A stretch of DNA of 64,000 bases, taken from Paraherbaspirillum soli. GTDB taxonomy: Bacteria; Pseudomonadota; Gammaproteobacteria; Burkholderiales; Burkholderiaceae_D. Location: assembly GCF_042654985.1 (NCBI RefSeq), contig NZ_JBHSMT010000029.1, positions 372,001-436,000 of the forward strand, given 5' to 3'. Of the stretch, positions 60,234 through 64,000 are shown one piece after another. Below the pieces are notes generated by a model. The model saw only the letters and a list, made by a program, of their open reading frames with translations, ran no database searches and was not told the origin of the DNA. The stretch's first letter is position 1. Each line of letters opens with the position of its first letter. Made by a program: the position numbers and the translations under genes.

Positions 60234-61129
60234 CAGTTATTGCCGCCTGTTAGCTGCGCCTGCAGCTGACCTTCGCGGGTAAATTCGAATGTCGCGATCA
60301 CTTCCCAAACATCATCCTTGCCGCGCGACCGCATATTGTCGGGGAAGTGCCCGAACGGCGCCGCGTTCGCGATGATTTTCAAGGTCGCGCTATCCAGATC
60401 GGCATTGCCGGAAGAACGTTCAACCCGTGGCCCGCCTTCTTTGACGTAGAGCGAACCGTCTTGATAAATCGGGATGTAGACCACCAACTTGCCATACAGA
60501 TTCTGTCCATTCCGTTTCGGGAAATTCAGTGTTCCCAATTTTTCGACGCGGTCCTGGAAGGTCTTGTAATAGGCGGCGTAGCCGACTGCGCGGGTGCTCG
60601 GCGTGATTTGCGTCTTCTTTGGCCGCTTGTTGTAATCGTCGATATTCTTGGCGATTTCAGCTTCCCTGCGCGCCATTGCTTTCGCGCTCTCCATTGCGTC
60701 GGTACCGGTCGACTGCGGCGTCGCATCGGTCGGCTTGTCCTGAGGCCGCATGGTCGCCGCCGTAAATGGCGTGTCCTTGCGCATCTGGCTCAGCATCTGT
60801 TGCTGCTGCTGCTCCAACTCGACAATCCGGCGCTTGGTGGCCAACACACTGTCGCCGTCCTCGGATCGGTGCATGTCCGGCAACGGTGACTTGGCGCGGC
60901 CGGCATCGGCGTTGCCGCCGCCATCCAGATTCGCTTGCGCCAGGGCCTCGGCTTTCACCGGTCGGGTGTTGTGTTTGGCGTTGACCAGGATGACTTCCAA
61001 CATGGGGTCAGTCGGCTTCAGCTTGAAGGTTTCTGGCGCCGCAAAGCGTACCGCCAGCAATCCGGCATGCGCCACTACCGAGGCCGCGATAGCGCTGACC
61101 AGGATGCGATTTTGTAAAAAGGATTTCAA
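60233..61129 (-). CDS. TonB-like energy-transducer protein
   Basis: A 298-residue protein with a single N-terminal membrane anchor (about residues 10-30), an extended, polar linker with a glutamine-rich coiled part (EQQQQQM near residue 106), and a C-terminal TonB-like domain with KLVVYIPIYQDGSLYVKEGG, SSGNADLDSATLKIIANAAPFGHFP. The linker lacks the Pro-Glu/Pro-Lys repeats of classical TonB. The start appears to be TTG at 61129: an in-frame stop lies three codons upstream and no ATG precedes the anchor. ExbB/ExbD genes are not adjacent. Coupled to aroE. Confidence 0.85.
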   Translation of the reverse strand: MKSFLQNRILVSAIAASVVAHAGLLAVRFAAPETFKLKPTDPMLEVILVNAKHNTRPVKAEALAQANLDGGGNADAGRAKSPLPDMHRSEDGDSVLATKRRIVELEQQQQQMLSQMRKDTPFTAATMRPQDKPTDATPQSTGTDAMESAKAMARREAEIAKNIDDYNKRPKKTQITPSTRAVGYAAYYKTFQDRVEKLGTLNFPKRNGQNLYGKLVVYIPIYQDGSLYVKEGGPRVERSSGNADLDSATLKIIANAAPFGHFPDNMRSRGKDDVWEVIATFEFTREGQLQAQLTGGNN

Positions 61130-61240
61130 CGTAAGCTAACAGTCGTTGTAAAAAAGAGGGATTCTACGACAAAGCGGGATGCGCACGAGTAATTTTGCAT
61201 CCGCCTGTATGTAGCGTTATTTCTGGCGTTATTTTTGGCC

Positions 61241-63304
61241 TTATGCTGCGTCCGGCGTCGGCACCTGATCGGTATTTTCAGGATCGGCGGTCGACTCCGG
61301 GGCCGCGGCGTCCGGCGCCTCGTGCGGCATATCCATCGCCGCATCCAGCTCCTCGATCACTTCGTCGTCTTCCGGTTCCTCAATCTGCTCCGCCTCCGGC
61401 ACCGGCGCGGCAGACACTTCCAGCAAGCGCGCCTCCACCGTCAGTTCGACCTCATCCCAGCGGATCACGTCCAGCTTGACCTGGGTGCCGCGCGCCAGTG
61501 GCTGCATGCCGGGCAGCTTGATGACCAGCGGAATCTCCATCAAGCGCAAAATCTCGTCTTTCAATACCGCTGCATCGACTTGCTTGGCCTGCTCCTGCCC
61601 CAGCCAGCGCAAGCACCAGTAGCGTTCCATATTCGACTGGAAATCGCCGTAGCCGGAATAGGCGGCGTCGAAGCCGGACACAATCGCATACAGGTCGGCA
61701 TCGCGCGGCTTGAACGGCGCCACCAGCGGCGCGGCGACGCCGCCTTCGACGCAGGCCAGGATCTGCCATTGATTGACCAGGTCGGTATAGCGCCGCAACG
61801 GCGAGGTGCTCCACGCATATTGATCGACGCCCAAGCCCTGATGCGGCGCGGCATGGGTCACCATCCGCACCTGCATCTTTGCGGCCCAGCCGCCGTTGCC
61901 GCCGCCCTGCGCCCGATAGATGCCGGGCACGCCGTGATCCGCCATCAACTTGCCCCAGCTGCTGTTGGCGAAAATCATCAGCTCAGCCACGATCTTGTCG
62001 AGCGGCGCGCCGCGCTTGCGGCGGGCGATGGTGACGATATCGTCGTCGACATAAAAATTGAAATCGACCCGATTACCTTGCTCCGGCCGCAGACCGAAAC
62101 TTTCGCGCTTGGCCATCCGCCCTTGCTCCAGCACTTGCGCCCATTTCCATAGCAGCGCGATATCGGCCTTGTGCGGATAATCGCCGGCATCGCTGGCGAG
62201 ATTTTCTTCGGTGACCAGCTCATCCAGCGTGTTGTGGCGCAAATTGGCCGCGATCGGCACCAGCTCGGCTTTGGTTTCGGTACCGATCAAGCTCCAGTCC
62301 TGTGGATTCAAGATCGCGTACAGCGACAGCGCCGGACAATTTTTGCCTTCGGCCAAGGTGAACTCTTCGACCAGCTCGTCCGGCAGCATGGTGATCTTGT
62401 CGCCCGGCATATACACGGTCGACATCCGCTGGCGCGCGATCGCATCCAGCGCATCACCGCGCTTGATGCCCAAGCCCGGTGCTGCAATGTGGATGCCGAT
62501 GCGCACATTGCCATCCGCCAGCGTCTGCACCGACAAGGCATCGTCGATTTCAGTGGTGGTCACGTCGTCGATTGAAAATGCCTGCACCTGGGCCAGCGGC
62601 AAAGTCGCCACCGACGGCAGCGTAATCGCCGGGAAGCCGCTGCCTTTCGGGAAAAACTCGAACAGGAATTTGGAAAGATGCAACTCCTTCGGCGACGCAA
62701 TGCCGCCAACCGCCAGCATCAAGCGTTGCGGCGACGTGTGCAGGTCGTTGCAGGCGGTTTCCAATGCTTTGTATTCGATACTGTTTTTGTCCGGCTTGAA
62801 CAGCAATTGCAAGGCCAGCGGCTTCATCGCATCCGGCAGTTGACCGGCCGTCAACTGTGCAACGTATTGCGCCTGAATCAGCGCTTGCTGCTTCTTCTTT
62901 TCAATCCCGGCCAGCGCCGCTTTCAATGAGGCCTCGGGTGCGGCCTTGTAGCGGCCCCGGCCTTTTTTGTAGAAATAAATCGGCGCCGTATGCAGGCATA
63001 GCAGCAACCCGGCGGCTTCCGTCGGCAGCGGCGCATGGCCGAAATATTCGATGCCGAGATCGGCAAAGCCGAATTCTTCCTGGCCGGCGACTTCCCATAA
63101 GAAATCGAGTTCGATCTCTTGCGCCACTCGCTGAGCATCTTCCAGTAGCTGTTGCGGTGCGGGCGCCGCGAACTGCACCAGCACGTCCTTGGATTTGACT
63201 TTGCTGCGTTTGCCCGATGGCAGTTCGACCTGATAGGCCTCACCTTGCTGCGATAACACGACGCCTGCTTTAAAGTCGCCGGATTCTTCAAAAAATAGAT
63301 TCAT
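61241..63304 (-). CDS. RNase II-family exoribonuclease (RNB domain)
   Basis: A 687-residue 3'-5' hydrolytic exonuclease. The RNB domain begins near residue 243 with FSIDDVTTTEIDDALSV, giving the conserved metal-binding acidic cluster; at one of the four positions, Asp of E. coli RNase II is Glu. YMPGDKITMLPDELVEEFTLAEGKNCPALS, GGNGGWAAKMQVRMV and YAWSTSPLRRYTDLVNQWQ are further RNB motifs, followed by a C-terminal S1-like part and an acidic Pro/Glu-rich tail (from about residue 635). The sequence is closer to the plant/cyanobacterial Zam-like type than to E. coli Rnb (inference). Follows ubiC after 50 bases. Confidence 0.92.
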   Translation of the reverse strand: MNLFFEESGDFKAGVVLSQQGEAYQVELPSGKRSKVKSKDVLVQFAAPAPQQLLEDAQRVAQEIELDFLWEVAGQEEFGFADLGIEYFGHAPLPTEAAGLLLCLHTAPIYFYKKGRGRYKAAPEASLKAALAGIEKKKQQALIQAQYVAQLTAGQLPDAMKPLALQLLFKPDKNSIEYKALETACNDLHTSPQRLMLAVGGIASPKELHLSKFLFEFFPKGSGFPAITLPSVATLPLAQVQAFSIDDVTTTEIDDALSVQTLADGNVRIGIHIAAPGLGIKRGDALDAIARQRMSTVYMPGDKITMLPDELVEEFTLAEGKNCPALSLYAILNPQDWSLIGTETKAELVPIAANLRHNTLDELVTEENLASDAGDYPHKADIALLWKWAQVLEQGRMAKRESFGLRPEQGNRVDFNFYVDDDIVTIARRKRGAPLDKIVAELMIFANSSWGKLMADHGVPGIYRAQGGGNGGWAAKMQVRMVTHAAPHQGLGVDQYAWSTSPLRRYTDLVNQWQILACVEGGVAAPLVAPFKPRDADLYAIVSGFDAAYSGYGDFQSNMERYWCLRWLGQEQAKQVDAAVLKDEILRLMEIPLVIKLPGMQPLARGTQVKLDVIRWDEVELTVEARLLEVSAAPVPEAEQIEEPEDDEVIEELDAAMDMPHEAPDAAAPESTADPENTDQVPTPDAA

Positions 63305-63354
63305 TGCATGCTTTACGTGTGAATTTCTGGTGATGCCGCGGCCAATGCTGGCAT

Positions 63355-64000
63355 TTATTTTGCGGCGCTAATAATAAGGGGCGCGGCGAGGTGAGCGGCG
63401 GGAGAAACAATAGGAAAAGGAATTACCTTGTTTTTATCAGGTGTTCTTTTGTCAGGCATTAAGCGTCGCAGTTCATCAATTGCCGGAAAAAAAACCTCGG
63501 TGACCAACATCACGCCGCTTTTACGACGAAAAGTCGAGCGTCGTGCAAATAAGGGATAAGGGAAAGCCTCGACGCCGGTCGCCGCACACATGCGCCGCAC
63601 CAGCGGATGACTGCCATATAAACGCGCAAATTGCAGCTGTCCGCGCGCCACCAGCGGGTCGCCAAATAAAGTGGTCCCCAGCGAACGCTCGCCCAGGGTC
63701 CCGAAGAACGGCCACTCGGAAGCGGTCGCATCCAGCGCCAGCACGGTATGCCCCAGCACCATCGGACGCTCGTCGCAGCGCAGCAGTACATCGCGCTCCT
63801 GCACCTGAAGGCGGCGCGGCAAGCCAATCACAGCCCACTCTTCAGCCAGGCACCTGGCCCGTTGCTGACGCAGGCGCTGCACCCGGAATTGATTACAGTG
63901 CGCCATCAATTTATAGGTCAACGATGCGCGGTCGGTCAACCAGTCGCGCATCGCAGCGGACGGCTGCACGCCGTTCGCATGGTCGAACCAATGAGCGCAG
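63355..64000 (-). CDS. ubiC: Chorismate--pyruvate lyase, 5' end outside window
   Basis: Catalyses removal of pyruvate from chorismate to give 4-hydroxybenzoate, the first step of ubiquinone synthesis. About 215 residues are visible. Motifs are MRDWLTDRASLTYKLMAHC at the visible N-terminal side, ERDVLLRCDERPMVLGHTVL (acidic/Arg site), GERSLGTTLFGDP and FARRSTFRRKSGVMLVTEVFFP (catalytic Glu). The frame continues open through base 64000 with AHWFDHANG-like sequence, so the true start probably lies beyond the window rather than at the GTG at 63969. Confidence 0.93.
   Translation of the reverse strand, partial: CAHWFDHANGVQPSAAMRDWLTDRASLTYKLMAHCNQFRVQRLRQQRARCLAEEWAVIGLPRRLQVQERDVLLRCDERPMVLGHTVLALDATASEWPFFGTLGERSLGTTLFGDPLVARGQLQFARLYGSHPLVRRMCAATGVEAFPYPLFARRSTFRRKSGVMLVTEVFFPAIDELRRLMPDKRTPDKNKVIPFPIVSPAAHLAAPLIISAAK

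Noticed and set aside
1..64000. tRNA, rRNA, prophage or IS transposase genes
   Set aside because: None was recognised on either strand; mobile DNA is limited to short non-coding repeats.

Overview
The window is chromosomal DNA of a Gram-negative betaproteobacterium, most likely of the family Oxalobacteraceae (Herbaspirillum/Collimonas/Herminiimonas group). This rests on gene content and order, not on a search: a maeB gene beside recQ and uppP, a methyltransferase-rhodanese-tolC block, waaC-kdoO-waaA, the yqgE-ruvX-pyrR-pyrB-pyrC'-plsC string, and pilGHIJ-chpA with a rubredoxin gene upstream. Housekeeping DNA is GC-rich. The O-antigen block at about 24.5-36.3 kb is visibly richer in A+T. No rRNA, tRNA, CRISPR array, IS transposase or prophage was recognised.

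Layout. 1-9.4 kb: 3' part of malic enzyme maeB, a rubredoxin-reductase-like flavoprotein, a small unknown protein, recQ, uppP, a DUF1439-type lipoprotein, a small Cys-cluster protein, then a PIMT-like methyltransferase, a rhodanese and tolC. 9.4-16.3 kb: a tripartite RND efflux operon (acrA-acrB-oprM) divergent from its TetR/AcrR-type repressor. A perfect 24-bp palindrome, very close to the E. coli AcrR operator, lies between them. 16.3-22.3 kb, all on the minus strand: LPS core and precursor genes (waaC, kdoO, waaA, a YdcF/ElyC protein, a phosphomannomutase/phosphoglucomutase) and an H-NS-like protein.

22.5-39.7 kb is one long minus-strand Wzx/Wzy-type O-antigen cluster. In transcription order it reads rmlB-rmlA-rmlC-rmlD, wecD-like, wecE-like, wzx, a glycosyltransferase, a wzy-like polymerase, a WbuB-like glycosyltransferase, an RmlD-like reductase, a CapE/FnlA-type dehydratase, a non-hydrolysing UDP-GlcNAc 2-epimerase, a WbpV-like reductase, a PglC-like initiating transferase and a WbpM-type dehydratase. 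It encodes precursors for dTDP-Fuc4NAc, dTDP-L-rhamnose, a UDP-2-acetamido-2,6-dideoxy-L-hexose and probably UDP-QuiNAc or UDP-FucNAc. UppP upstream would recycle the lipid carrier used by this pathway.

40-45.7 kb: apaH, plsC, a dihydroorotase homologue without the metal-binding HxH, pyrB, pyrR, ruvX and yqgE. 45.9-56.3 kb: the Pil-Chp chemosensory operon controlling type IV pili (pilG, pilH, pilI, pilJ and a 1973-residue ChpA), closed by a strong intrinsic terminator and preceded by a rubredoxin gene. 56.3-64 kb: a divergent ThiD-like kinase, hemL, mtgA, aroE, a TonB-like protein, an RNase II-family exonuclease and ubiC, which runs off the right edge.

No wholly new multi-gene system is evident. 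The most useful leads are a dispersed palindromic repeat family (copies near 7.0, 10.2, 22.5 and 58.6 kb), a 201-bp MITE-like element whose right end supplies the recQ stop codon, the ThiD-like protein that has lost several active-site residues, an ECA-like wecD-wecE-wzx module inside an O-antigen cluster, and a long inverted repeat in the apaH/rmlB intergenic region.
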